A DNA stretch of 64,000 nt. It comes from Heliopora coerulea. Its lineage: Eukaryota > Cnidaria > Anthozoa > Scleralcyonacea > Helioporidae. Shown here one piece after another: positions 11,990 through 24,175 of this stretch (positions are counted from its first letter, which is position 1; each line of letters opens with the position of its first letter). Location: NCBI GenBank assembly GCA_030142905.1, contig JASJOG010000074.1:268001-332000 (forward strand). Reading direction: 5' to 3'. The notes under the pieces were generated by a model. It did not search any database and was not told the DNA's origin. It was given only the letters and a program-made list of their open reading frames with translations. A program made the position numbers and the translations under genes.

Positions 11990-12766
11990 TGATAGATTAA
12001 ACTTAAGTTTAAGCTAACTAATCCTGAGTGACAGTTAAATTTGTTCTCTTCTCTTCTCTCCAGGTTGTTCAAAATTCATTCCTTTGTGAAAGTCATAAAC
12101 TAAGCTTTTCCCATTAAGGATGGTTCTTTTTGTGGATGAGTAGGTTACTTTATAAACTGTGAGAGCAAACTTAAATAATGAACTGATCAATCTGCCAAAA
12201 GCTTTAATGAAAGAAAGCTATGAAAGAACTTTTATGAGAGTATTTGTGATATATGTTATACTGTAGTTTATCAGGATATTCGATGTCTGTATGAAAACTG
12301 GTTATCATGTAGACAGCATACTGTACATTTGCTTAACAATTTAGGTCTATTCAAAACTCCGCTTAGTGGTCTCCTACTAAGGGCTGAGTACAAGGAGAAT
12401 TCCAGCTTGAGGCTCCAATCTCACTAAGAAATTGTTAAAATTTATTGTTGGATTACACCACAAAAATTATGACCCAAACTGAAACCCTGCCTGGAAATAA
12501 CTGACTCCTGGATGCCTGGTTTGTTGAATCATGAGTCAACAGTTGGCTGTTCACATCACGTTCATTTGGTCTTGAGTAGTGTCTATGACCAAGCACATCA
12601 ACTTTATCTTGTGTAATAATAATCATTGCAAAGTTTTAAAGTTTCTGTTTGGATACTGACACTTTCAGGGGGGTGTAGTAAGTATAAGGAGTAATTTGAA
12701 AATAAATGAGCTTACATGAGACGAAGTTGAGCCTGGTTCCAACTTTAGTTCTTTAAGTTTTACAAG
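11990..12766. other. Intergenic COX19-NDUFAB1
   Basis: 3' UTR of COX19 and upstream region of NDUFAB1. AT-rich with no recognisable exon on either strand. The last 60 bp before the NDUFAB1 ATG should contain its transcription start. Confidence 0.5.
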
Positions 12767-12774
12767 ATGGCGTT
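12763..12774 (+). promoter_or_regulatory. TISU/YY1-like element over the NDUFAB1 start codon
   Basis: The sequence CAAGATGGCGTT overlaps the start codon. It matches ten of twelve positions of the TISU consensus SAASATGGCGGC, an element that both binds YY1 and directs initiation on very short 5' UTRs and is typical of mitochondrial protein genes. Function is inferred. Confidence 0.45.
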
Positions 12775-15700
12775 GCACATGTTACGAAGACATGGATTAA
12801 ATTTTCTTCGGTGTGCTTCACTGCGCCACCAGACTACGAGGAGCGTTTCATCACTAATGTCCCGTGGTATCTTTGCAACCAAGACGTTAACTCGCCCGAC
12901 ATTTCTTGTGGAGAATCCTTTCGTTATTCGCCTGGTTGTTCCTCAAGTGAAATGGTTTAGCGATGCCCCCCAACTATCAGCTGCTGAGCTTGAAGAAAGA
13001 GCACTCGAAGTGATAAAGTCATTTGATAAAGTTGAACCTGAAAAGGTGAGTCAGTTACATTACGTAAGCAGAGATTAATCATAGACTACTTGACTTCAAC
13101 AGGACTGTAGTTACGAAGTTATTATTTCTAGTGTACCGTTGTACTGTACTTAATTTCAAAGAATACACGATAAATAAGAGAGGATAAGACACGCAAACTA
13201 CAAAATTTAAATCCCGAACACCTTACAGTGTTAAATTCCAATCCCGAACACCTTACAGTGTTAACTCCAGAATATTCTATGGATGGAGAAACAAAAATAT
13301 AAACTTAGGTCAGGGTACTGTGGCAGTGGACTCTGCTCAGGATGGATCCCATGTGGGATATAGTGAAGATATGTGGTATGAAGTTACTACGGACATTGAT
13401 ATGTTATTCGTTGCTTCACTTTTTGTTAGTGCATTGACATGTTCTTGAATTAGTCTTGTGTCTCAGTTTGGTGTAACTGTGTAGTCTCTCAATTTTTGCA
13501 TTTTTACCCTATTCCCATTTGGCATTAAAACTGGTCTGGTTGAATATCCAACAAATAACCTTGGCTTGTGATTGTAAATTGTTTGACATGTATCTGATGT
13601 GACAGTAATATGATCTCCACCCTGACCCAAAGGGAGTTTTGTGCATGACAGTTTCCTGAAGCATTAAAAAAATTGATTAATGTCTAAGTATATGTATGCT
13701 AAGAAGGCATAACAGCAGCTTTAGAAAATAACCAAGTCTATCTCAATGTTTCTGAGTTCCCTTCCACTTTTCCTTGTGATTTTATGATTTGATTAACCCA
13801 TTCAGGCTAATACCAGACAATTTTATTTAGGAAAGTGGGATATCTACCCCTTAGTAAGTTAGCTCCCTGCTTGGTTAATTCATTCAGGTACCAGGGTGCA
13901 CCTTATAAATTTATTCTGGCTAGTGCCAGGCAATTTTATTTGGCAGAGAGGAATATCTGTCTCTTACTGACCCTTTTATAGAAGCCTACAATTGTAAACA
14001 AAAATTCCAAGGTATTTCTGGGTGTTTTTAATGTTTTTGCAGGTAACACTTGATGCTCACTTTATCAATGATATGGGATTGGATAGCCTTGATGTTGTGG
14101 ACATACTGATGGCATTTGAGGATGAATTTGGTAAGATTTCTTGCAAAGACAATATTTACTTATCCTATATAATTCATTGATAAATTAGTCTTAGCACATG
14201 ATATTGGTCATTCATGGATATAAAGTTCAACTTTATCACTGAGGCAATAAAATTAATATGAATAATTTCCATAGTACATATCTTATTTTAAATAAATGCA
14301 TATAAATTAAAATCTTATTTAGTACCCTTTTTGGTGATTAAATGAGCAAATTCCTTCTGGAGCATTTTAAAGAAGTGACCACTCATTGAAGTATTAATAC
14401 ATTAGTAGAAAAATTTGAAGTTGATCATATAAGTTTCTGTAGTCTTGATACACAAGTTCTTGTAGGCTTTAATTGAGGCACCTGTAATGATTCTGCAGTA
14501 AACTCAATGAAATTACATCTTTTGCTGTTCATTACCAGATAATATACTATCATTAATGCCAACCTCAATCTCATTTAAAAATACATTCATTTTATGTAAT
14601 CAACATTCACTAGCATAGATATGCAACCATTTCCATCAAAGGCCATCCTATAATGCCAACAGATGACCATTAATGCCATTCTATTGTACATTAGGGTTAA
14701 TAAAATTGCAATCAGGCAGGATATTTCTCTTACATAATTGAAATTTTATTATCTCTGACATATAATAGAATGGTTTTAATGGTCATTTGTTGGTGTCATG
14801 GGATGCCATTTGATGCAAATGGTTCCATATCTACTCTAGTGAATGTCGGTTGAAAAAAATTAATGTATTTTTGCATTAATGAGTTTGAGGTGAGCAGTAA
14901 TGATGGTACATTTTCTGGTAATGAACAGCAAAAGATTTAATATTTAGACATTTGTTTAATATTTAGACATTTTGAACTGTATTAGTACTGATCAGCAAAG
15001 TATAATATTTTAAAACAAATATAATATATCAGGCCTCTCACGTTGGAAATTCGGCACGAGCGGTCTATTGCGCGGGCAAATTACGTTGCATGCGCGATTA
15101 ATTAACAACAAATTGGGGGAGGGGATTGTCAAAAAAATAAAACCTTTTTCAATTTTCATGTAATTACATTAGTCTAATTTCGACATGAATACAATGTCAG
15201 ATCAACGTTTTTTATAGCAAAAGAAGGAACAGAAACGTTAAGATATTGCTTCAGTCCGAGTCACTTTGGAATTCCTCTTGGAAAAGTTCAAATTCACTGT
15301 CCTCCCTACTGCTTTCGTCTTGGTCAAGTGTTGTGTGGACCTCGTCAACAATGTTAACGATATTTCACACTGACATAATTTCATTTGGTTGAGAGACCTT
15401 TTTCCATCTGTTTGATGTCATATATATTTCAACAGCACGCTCTAATATGGCCTCTTTCTCTTCTCTGTTCCAAAGTGGGTTGTTTCCATAGACGATAAGG
15501 CTTTCATTCAAGACGGGAGCGTTTTGAAAACAAAACAGTTTGACAGGCAAGCAGAAATTAACATTTGCGCACGTGATCATTCACGCGCATAACATCAGTG
15601 GGGCGCGTGCCAGTGCGCTCATGCGCAATAGCGCGCATCCCACTGAGAGGTCTGATATATTAAAAATTCAATAATTTATTATTTTATAAATATTCAGAAA

Positions 15701-15848
15701 TTTTGAACTGACTTTGTACTAATCAGCCAAGTATAACTTTTTCTGGAAAACAGGTGTAGAAATTTCTGATGAACAAGCTGAGAAAATATTTACACCAAAG
15801 GAAGCGGTAGAATTTATGAAAACTTTTCTTGATATCAAAGATCATTAA
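12767..15848 (+). CDS. NDUFAB1: Mitochondrial acyl carrier protein / complex I subunit
   Basis: NDUFAB1 is the mitochondrial acyl carrier protein. It carries the growing acyl chain of type II fatty acid synthesis (lipoate precursor) and is also a complex I subunit bound to LYR proteins. Three exons, 12767-13045, 14043-14130 and 15754-15848, join in phase to 153 residues; human is 156. The first about 68 residues are Arg/Ser-rich with few acidic residues, a typical mitochondrial targeting sequence. The mature domain contains [20 protein letters not shown], in which Ser108 of the DSL motif is the 4'-phosphopantetheine site. It ends with [19 protein letters not shown]. The start codon lies in a TISU-like context. 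Intron 2 hosts two transposon-like insertions (14517-14936 and 15030-15654). Confidence 0.96.
13205..13265. repeat. 31-bp tandem duplication
   Basis: The block AATCCCGAACACCTTACAGT with its flank occurs twice back to back in NDUFAB1 intron 1. It looks like a simple local duplication. Confidence 0.7.
13793..13977. repeat. Dispersed repeat family C, two adjacent copies
   Basis: Two related blocks at about 13793-13863 and 13877-13977 in NDUFAB1 intron 1. Both start near AACCCATTCAGG or AATTCATTCAGG and contain CTAATACCAGACAATTTTAT or CTAGTGCCAGGCAATTTTAT. They match the copies near 8603 and 16549 by eye. Confidence 0.5.
14517..14936. mobile_element. Foldback/MITE-like element with long terminal inverted repeats
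   Basis: The 420-bp segment starts ATCTTTTGCTGTTCATTACC and ends with its exact reverse complement. The inverted repeats extend inward with divergence across more than 100 bp each side (ATTCACTAG / CTAGTGAAT, ATGCCATTCTATT / AATAGAATGG). No open frame encodes a transposase, so it is a non-autonomous foldback or MITE in NDUFAB1 intron 2. No clear target-site duplication was found. Confidence 0.65.
15030..15654. mobile_element. Non-autonomous hAT-like DNA transposon
   Basis: A 625-bp insertion with imperfect terminal inverted repeats, CAGGCCTCTCACGTTGG on the left and the reverse complement of CAGACCTCTCAGTGGG on the right. ATATAT flanks both ends, though that site is palindromic and AT-rich. 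The interior is markedly richer in GC and CpG (GCGCGCATCC, CACGCGCATAAC) than the surrounding intron, which supports a foreign origin. An open frame of 71 codons on the minus strand resembles nothing I recognise. The terminal CAG...CTG is typical of hAT elements; the superfamily is a tentative call. Confidence 0.55.
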
Positions 15849-16548
15849 AAGGTATTCATAGTTTGCTTCTTATGATATTAATATTTGCATTTGTGAATTA
15901 TGATGTAATTAATATCTTGTAGAATATATAATGTATATATGTAAAAATATACATGTTTGTACATGCAATATATTGTGTAGATACAATTTATAATTTTTAA
16001 TAACAGACATTTTAAAATTAATTTTGCACATATTTATTTTAGTCATGTAAGTATATCATTTATATACTTTTTTTCATTCATTTGTTATATATTTATTTTT
16101 ATTTATTAATTTTATGATATGGTTTTAATTTTTTTTTTGATTATGCTTTTTTTTATTTTGTTTGTTTTATTATCTTTATAGGTTCTCGAAAATACATGTA
16201 TTTAAAAAAAGTTGAGTTTATAGTTGGCTGTGATACAAAGAAGTAAATATTGACTCTTGTGGGGTAAATTTCTTCTGGTATGTTTGTATAAAGTATCTGT
16301 GAGAACTGGTGTGAACTGCTGTTTTCAAGACTTTCTGGAACAATCAGATAGAATTAATTTTTAAAATAATTTTGTTTTTTTCTCTAACTAGTTATAATAT
16401 TGATTAAAGTGCCTTAAATTTTTTTTTCTGTTTGTTTGGGTCGAGTATTTGGTTCTGTTCTGGATTTGATAGTCTTGAAAAAATGTTTATGGTGATGTAG
16501 AAATCATGGATTATTCTGTTAAAAGGCAAAGAAACGCTATAATTTTTT

Positions 16549-16614
16549 CCTGGCTTATGCCAGACTATTTTATTCAGCAGGGTGGGACGACTTCCCCATA
16601 ATGGGTTGACTGCC
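16549..16614. repeat. Dispersed repeat family C, fragment
   Basis: Contains CTGGCTTATGCCAGACTATT, a TTATTCAGCAGG stretch and the ending CCCCATAATGGGTTGACT. It matches the copies at 8603 and 13877. Confidence 0.45.
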
Positions 16615-16793
16615 GACTCCATTAGGGTGAGGATGCAAAGAAGGTTACTTGTTCAATGGGTGTAGAAAATTGCTGAGGATATAAGAAATTTTGTCCCCCA
16701 CTCACTGTAAAAAGTTTAAAATGTGGGAGCATGTTTGAATTGTACATGTGGGATCTTGGTGTTCATTCTGACATGAGAAATGGGTGTTTAAAA

Positions 16794-16942
16794 ACCATGA
16801 CCAGCCGACAACTTCAAAAAGTATAAAATAAAACATATTCCGAAGAATAAAGTCATCTTGAGAACTCAAGATATGAGTCAATGCAAGATAAAACTATAGT
16901 TGGAACTGTGATATTTCGACTTTATTCCAAAGTCATCTTCAG
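16794..16942. repeat. Dispersed palindromic repeat family A, copy 1
   Basis: Starts ACCATGACCAGCCGACAACT followed by TCAAAAAGTATAAAATAAAA and ATATTCCGAAGAATAAAGTC. The reverse complements of these strings form the right arms of the copies at 47188-47364 and 61293-61490. A small internal palindrome, CTTGAGAACTCAAG, lies near 16857. The segment ends with a minus-strand CTGAAGATGACTTT...AAAGTCGAAA hairpin motif. Confidence 0.6.
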
Positions 16943-17571
16943 ACAGAATGATAATTATGGGTGTTTGTCAACCTCATTTGCTCGGAAAACAATATCTAAG
17001 CCCCAGGTGAGGAAAAGCCCCCTTTAATACATAAACAAGCCAAATGGACAAGAAATTGTAAAAAAACAACTCCAAACATTAGCATTTTCATTAACTTATG
17101 TTGTGGGTTTGCTAATATTTGGAGTTGTCTTCTTATTATACTTCTTCAAATAGTCAGCTGGGAAAGGTTTTTGGACATCAAATTCTCAGCTGAATACTGG
17201 GTATATAAGGAGTAATGATGTAGGTGAGTGGGTAGCTCTCAGAAGCTCTAGTAGTAAAATAAAAGAAGTCTGTGGAGCCAAACTGAGTTGTATTTGTTAT
17301 TTTCCTAATTCTCTAACTTCCCTAAGGTTGGGAAAAGTTGCGTCTTGCAAATAACCACGCACATTTCATTTGGGTGAACTGCCCAACAAAAGTGAAGTTT
17401 TCTCGGTGAAATTGCCCAACAAAGCTACTGTCTTCACTCTTCAGTCATTGAGGATGTCACTTCAACCATACACTCCCTTTAGTCCCTTCCCTGGCTGTGA
17501 CCCTTCTAGTCGACGTATTTTTCTGGTAATTTAAATGCTCGAAAAATTATACGAAGGATTGTCGGAGTTTT

Positions 17572-17583
17572 CAAGATGGCCGC
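17572..17583 (+). promoter_or_regulatory. TISU/YY1-like element over the SRP68 start codon
   Basis: CAAGATGGCCGC matches eleven of twelve positions of the TISU consensus SAASATGGCGGC and includes the start codon. It suggests a very short 5' UTR and YY1-type transcriptional control, inferred from the vertebrate element. Confidence 0.5.
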
Positions 17584-20500
17584 CGGGGAAGACAACGAGA
17601 GTAATAAAGGAACAGAATCAAAGACGATGGATTCGAGCGTGGAAAAGAAAGATGAAGAACTTCCCCCTTTAACGTTAGAGAGTATCCTTTTTGTGAATAA
17701 TTTGAATGTTTATGTCGTTGTTGTACATTTTGCAAAGCTTCATAATGCCGAGTTTAGATTTCGAATGAATAGGGTCGATAAAGAATGAAAGTTTTATTTG
17801 GATGGAATTTTTTATTTCGTGACCTATACTGCTAGTTTAAGTGTTTTGGGAGAGCAGTGATTGCATTTGCTACATAAACATTTTGTTAAAAAGAAGTGAT
17901 AGAGTTGTGAAACCTGTAATTGGACACGTCATCCATAAAGACTTACAGTACCGTAAACCATTGTCATCAAGTGAATTTTTACCTTCCGGCTATGTCGGAG
18001 CAAATTAACAAAAGAGTTAAGAAACATTAATTGGGAAAGGAGGCAATCCACTCAAATTCACTGATCTTGTCTGCGCTAAATTTTTAGTTTTAACTGAATA
18101 ATAGTTTTATTTTACATTTCTCAAAATTGTTGGGTGTTCATGGTTTCTTAACTGAATTAGTTTTACCACTTGTAAAAGAAGCTCAGCAACAACACGGTTT
18201 GAGACATGGTGATTACCAGCGATATAGGTATGTCTTCATTGTTTCTGGTTACCAGAATGTTTTGAATACCCACAGTGAATATAGACCATTTAATTAATTC
18301 CTCAAATGGGAAAATTATTTCTCTACTATAGCCTTGATTATTATATAAAGAAACAAATTTCCTACTGATTTCACATAAAGAAAAATATTTGCTGTTATTG
18401 ATCCTAAAGTCATTTTCTTTGTAATGATATCCTAGGCAATATTGCGCTAGAAGACTGAGACGGTTATACAAAGTACTGCACTTCACCCAGGGTACTCGAA
18501 GCAATGTTAAACCAAAGAAAGTTACTGATGACAAATTAACAGATGTCAGGTAAAATATAATGATTTTAAATGTATTATATATACCTTAGTGTAATTGTAT
18601 AATGGCAGCAACATTAGTTCAGAAACAAGTATCATGAAGGTTCATTTACAGCACCTTCATCTAAAACCAACATACTTGCCTTCTCATAAACTGTACAAAC
18701 ATTCTTTTTAGGTTTCTTCACATTGTGCTTATCAATTCTGAGCGTGCTTGGAGTTATGCAATGGAACTTAAGCTATTGGCAAACACAGAACCAAGGAAAA
18801 GGTTCCATATGGTTCGACGGTTGAGAAAAGCTACTCAGTATGCTGAGGAACTATGTAAACTTAGTGAGTCTGACCGATGTGATCCTCGTACGAAGCTAGA
18901 AGCACAGGTTGGTGTAATTGTAGGTCTTCACTGTCATAGAAGCGATGTACTTATTTTGAATCCTTAATTTTTATGTATAAGCTCTTTGGTATTTGTTAGA
19001 TCTATCAAAATAATTATATCCCATTTCAAAACCTATACTGACATTTTAGGCATATTATTGCAATATGGTTGGAAGCTTGAAATTTGAAATGCAACATTGG
19101 AAGGAAGCACTGGAATTATTTGGAGAAGCAAGGTAAACTAGGTGGCTTGTCCCAAAGAGAAAATGTCAGTTTCATAGAAAGATCATAATTATCATGGTTG
19201 CTGTTTGTATTACAAGAATAACAGCAAAGAATGTTTCTGGACTTTCATTTTTAGGACTATTTATGAGAAACTTGGAAGTGCATTTTCTGAAGAACAACAA
19301 AATTTTTATCAACAGAAAGCTGATGAAATCACTCCAAATATTCGATACTGTGCATACAACTTAGATGATGAAAATGTTGACATTAATGAGCTAATGAAGA
19401 TGAGATTTAGCTCAGGTGGTGGAACTCGAGACTTGCTGGCTGATAAATTAGATGTGAGTTACCTTTCTTTATACATCAATGGTTTGTCCCCTAAATCAAT
19501 TGATGATTATTTGGCATATGGATGAACTTATATCTGTAACAAGTTACTGCAACTTACAGCTTTACTGTAATCTGTATGTGCATGAATTATCCACCTGATC
19601 ATTTACAGATGGTCATTTCACAAACAAGAGAGAAACAAGCTGGTTCTCTGAATGAAATTACATGGAAGGGGAAGAGTGTTCCAGTTAAAAATGAACAAGT
19701 ACGTTCTTTCATTCTCCATTCTCATGAGAGCACACATGAGGTGGAAAGAGCTGAGACGTTTGAAAGTAAAATGGCTGTTTATGATCAACTGCTGATGGAG
19801 TGCAAGGATGGCTTACAAAGTTTGAAAGATGAAATGAAGCCAGATCAAGTAAGTACTCCATGGATAGTGAGGAAGACACAGTCATTGTATACTGTACATG
19901 TCCCCAAACAACTGACATCCATGTGATAACCATGTGTATATATTAGTGTGATAATCAAGATATACTGATCAATGTCATCACAATGTAAGTGGGCTAGAAA
20001 AATAAGAGTTTTAGTGTGAATCATTTAATAGTAGAAAATGCTATTGTAACCTAAACTGCTAGAATAACTTGACATAGTATTATTCTCTGGCTGTTAACGT
20101 TGGCTAGAGAGATGTTCATACAATACCAATTCTCATAAAATTTAACCAGATTGTATCTGAACACTTGTCATGTCATTGAACTTATATAAGATAAATTGTT
20201 TTGTCTTAGAGAAAATCCAAAGTTCCACAAACAGAAGTCCACTTAGCTAATCTTCAGTTTTTGCATTCTTACCTGACCTACATTCGACTTACAAAAACAG
20301 TCGAACGTAATCTGTTAATGGTTGAATCTCTGAAGAATAACCTTCCATTGGTCTTACTTCAATCAAGCTATTCAGATAGTTCTCAAAGTGGGCCAGCTTC
20401 CAAGAAAGTGACCAAGCCTGAGGATCTTGTAAGAATTTATGACATCATACTGCAGGTAAACTTGCTTAAAATCTTGTTGTAATCATTCATTTAAAGCATC

Positions 20501-22989
20501 ATTCAGTTATGATTATTATCATGTTAACAGCATTATGATACAATTATTGATTTGCACAATGCTGCTAGTATATCTTGGTAAAACACTCTGTCTCTGAGTA
20601 CTTTAAAACTAAATGGGCACCTCACATAGGTTATTTTTTTTTTGTTCTGGAATTTTGAATGCACTGTGATGTTCAACGTCCATATGAGGTTGTCAAAATT
20701 AACAAACTTATTAAACTAATTGTAATCCTTTGTAAATATTTCATTGAATAGGGAAATACCTTGAATTATCATTGGTAATTGTGTAAAGTAAATGTACCTA
20801 TAGTATCAGAAACTGGCTAATGAACAGTCTGCCAACTGAATTGTGAAAGGCACCTATTGCTGAGAATGTGGCTACGTGCTCTGTACATAGGTGGTTAGGC
20901 AAGCATAGTAAAGATTGTACTCAAGAAATACTTGGCATGTACATGTTGAATCATGTGAAATGGAATCTGTATGAGGTGAAATCAAATTTTTGAAGGTCTG
21001 AATCATGCACATTAAGAGCTTCAGTATAGCTGCAAGCCTTAGAGTCACATTTTTTTCACAAGTTTATGGTTTTAAAACATTCTTTTAGAAATTATTTAAT
21101 ATGCTATTTGACTTTAGTCCTTAAATTTGACATTATGTTAAGAATCTGACAGATATAGAGGACCTCCTTGAAGATGATGAGTCAACATTAATGCAGACGA
21201 TTATCTCCCAGAAGTATACATTTAAAGCTTATAGGTAAGAGTTTTAGGTATAGAATATATCCATGGGTAGATATAATATCAAATAAAATTATGAAGAAAA
21301 TCAACAAGTTTAACAAACTTCAAATGAACCTCTAAGAAAATAATGCATAATGGCAAAATTTAGTCTTGATTTTAAAGTCAATTAAGCTTGATCTTCCCTT
21401 TCCAATCATCAAAATATTACAACTGTTATGTAGTAAGGACTTGCATTTTTTCTGCTTAGTTTATACAGTAATTATGGTAAGTGCATTTTGTATTTAAAAG
21501 CTCTTGGATGGTATTAGGCTATTGAGTGATGGCTGTTCACATGTAGTAAATGTAATCAGTGCGTTGAATTACAATTCACTGACTATGTTGTACTTTGGCT
21601 TTTGCAGATGTCTTTACATAGCCCATAGTTATTTATTGTCAAATAAGTGGAAAGAAGCAACAGCTGTCTATGAGAGGGTAGTTGTGTATGCAGAGCAAGC
21701 TATTTCTCAATGCCAACAACTTCCTGATGAAAATGTGGGTTTGATCTTTTGCTGAACTAATAACCTGAATTATTTAAAAAGGACATATAACCTATACTGA
21801 CCTGTCATAAATTTATTTATTTAGAAACACATTTCTGAGATTCAGGACTTGATTTCTGAAGCTCAGGGCCATATGTATACAGCTCATGCCTCATATCTTC
21901 TTGGTAGGTGATCAACATAAATGCAGTATGAAGGAATATTTTCTATACTTAAAGCTTTTTTATGTCAAACTATAACATTATTATTGGCAATAGTTTATGG
22001 AGCATAAAGTTTATTAGTAACAGCTTAGTATGATATGCAAACTGAACAACTTGGTTTGTACAAACATACATCAATTTTTGGGAATTCTACTGTCAATTGA
22101 ACAGCTGTATTGAATGTCTGTTGTTCAAAATGACAGTATTGACTTTCTGTTTCACCAGTTCACCAACTTGTCAATGTCACAGACTTGTGCAATCTTGTCA
22201 GATACTACTCATAATTTACCAAACTCATACACAAATTCTGGATACCCTTCTGTTGTAATCTAGTATTGTAATTGTTTTGTGTTTTTTTGCTGGTGTTTTT
22301 TAGACATTGAAGAGACCGGAGACAAGATGAAAACTTTGTCTGTCAGTGACAAGGTATGTCATTTGCAGATGGTTTGTAGGAAATGTGCTGTATTTACAAA
22401 TGCATTGATGTGTTAGAAATGCTTCAAGTAAGGTGAAATACAACACTGTCTCAAACTGTGGTTTATTTAATATTTAGACTGATTTTCTGTGTTAATGAAA
22501 AAGTGAGGGGAAAAATCTTGGTCAGATGAAATGTCTTTATCACAAATGAAAAAGTCTGGGTTTTTTCCTGAATTTAACTATTTCCACACAATCAAAGTAC
22601 AAGCAAATTTCAACATGAACAAAACACATTCTTTGCCAAAAGTTAGGTTTGAGTAATCATGTGCAAATAACTGCATCCAGGAATATGTTTCATCCCATTT
22701 ACTGTGTTGCTGCTCTAACCAAAGATTCTTCATCTATTTTGTCATATATTGCACTTTTTAGCCATTGCAAGATCGATTGGATATCTATGAAGATAAACCA
22801 TTGAACAACAAGCGTCCAAACATAACTCACTTTCCTCCAGAGTTCCAGCCAATACCTTGTAAACCTTTGTTCTTTGACTTGGCATCAAACCAGGTTCAAT
22901 TGCCATCATTGTCACATCGTGTTGAACAGAAAAAAGCTGCAGGCTTGACTGGCTATCTTAAAGGATGGTTCTGGGGAGGGAGCAGTTAA
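17576..22989 (+). CDS. SRP68: Signal recognition particle 68 kDa subunit
   Basis: SRP68 heterodimerises with SRP72, binds and bends 7SL RNA, and is part of the cytosolic particle that targets nascent secretory proteins to the ER. Thirteen exons: 17576-17681, 18161-18227, 18436-18549, 18712-18907, 19050-19132, 19255-19453, 19609-19848, 20210-20455, 21143-21234, 21608-21734, 21825-21903, 22304-22353 and 22762-22989. All phases fit, giving 608 residues; human is 627. The RNA-binding N-terminal domain is marked by QQQHGLRHGDYQRYR, ERAWSYAMELK and NTEPRKRFHM. The middle TPR-like region has ISPNIRYCAYN-type sequence (here ITPNIRYCAYN), LHSYLTYIRL and DLVRIYDIILQN. The C-terminus has FPPEFQPIPCKPLFFDLA and AGLTGYLKG, the SRP72-binding end. 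The N-terminal Gly-rich leader of vertebrates is replaced by a short acidic/Lys-rich one. Confidence 0.97.
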
Positions 22990-24175
22990 TATTCTTGAAA
23001 GCAGTAGAAGTTAACCGTTTTCTTATGGGCATCAAGTGTTATTTTAAAAGTGAATAAACATATAAATGTGCTGTATGTCTCACTCTTCATTTGAAAAATA
23101 TTGCTAATGTAATTAATACATTATGGTAACTGATATAACTTGATAGGTGAAACAGGATTCTCTTCACTTATAAAATTTGATCCTTGGTTACAATACTAAA
23201 AGATCATTGGTTTTATCATTTGGATGTAGTCTTGTGCAGTATTTTGTAACCATGTCATGCATGAATTTTTCCCAATTTGTTCTTTGTTCTCTTTTGTGTT
23301 TTGCTTTGTTCTTTTACTTCCATTGTTTTAGTTGATTTTGTTGTATCACAACTGCACTCTTGAAAGGGTTAAAATGCAAACTTGCTTGGAAATGTTTTTG
23401 AAAGTTCCATTTTAAAATTAACTGATAAGTTTGTCTCTTATCTAGTAATTAAAATTTGCATGTCTTAAAAACCAAACTTCTTGCTATTACATTATATTGT
23501 GGTATAAAATTAAGAAAATCATCTTGCATTTTTTCTGATTGGCCAAGCCTTACCTCTCCCTCAGAGTACAGATGTGGTATCCAAATAACTGCATGTTCGA
23601 GCACAGGGTAATAGGTGACTGAGCAAATCTTTGCATCAGAGTACAATGACATGAGTGACATTGGTTATTTCATAAAACAAATAGTTTTAAATGTGAATGG
23701 TGCCATTTTTTTTACTCTAGCAATATTTGAGACTTCTCATTAAACTCTCAAGGCAATCCTAATGTTGTATAATTTAATATAGTTTGACATAATATGTAAT
23801 CTAATGCCTGCATGGAAAGTAAACCTTTGTTAATCATTGATAATTAATAGTTAAATTAGTAAATAACTGAAAATTAGTAAGGGCAGGTTTATAAAAGACA
23901 ATATAATTCACTATTGAAACAACACTGGAAATACACTGGGGCTATTTCAAAGAGAGGTTAGGTCTAATTGAGGATTACAAATTAATCTGTTATTTCAGTC
24001 CATATTGTGGTTGACCTGGCAAAGAATTTGACCTCAAAATATCCCCAAACTCTGTATTGTGACAACCGTCTTCCAAACAAGACCCACGTGGTTGCTATAA
24101 CTTGACTATAAAAACAACTTATCTGCCCCTGAGGTAATTAATTCTAAAGTTCCCGCTAATTATTCATTTCTGTCA
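22990..24175. other. SRP68 3' UTR and VWA3A upstream region
   Basis: The likely SRP68 polyadenylation signal AATAAA is at 23053-23058, 64 bp after the stop. The remainder is AT-rich with no supported exon. A minus-strand open frame at 23449-23661 has no recognisable similarity and no splice context. Confidence 0.5.

Larger units (their letters stand above)
15849..17575. other. Intergenic NDUFAB1-SRP68
   Basis: Begins with an extremely AT-rich NDUFAB1 3' UTR (15,850-16,200). It then holds a family C repeat remnant (about 16549-16614) and a palindromic-family copy (16794-16942). The last 200 bp, richer in GC, probably contain the SRP68 promoter. No supported gene. Confidence 0.5.

Noticed and set aside
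15365..15580. 71-codon minus-strand frame in the hAT-like element as a transposase
   Set aside because: Too short and without any recognisable transposase or zinc-finger motif.
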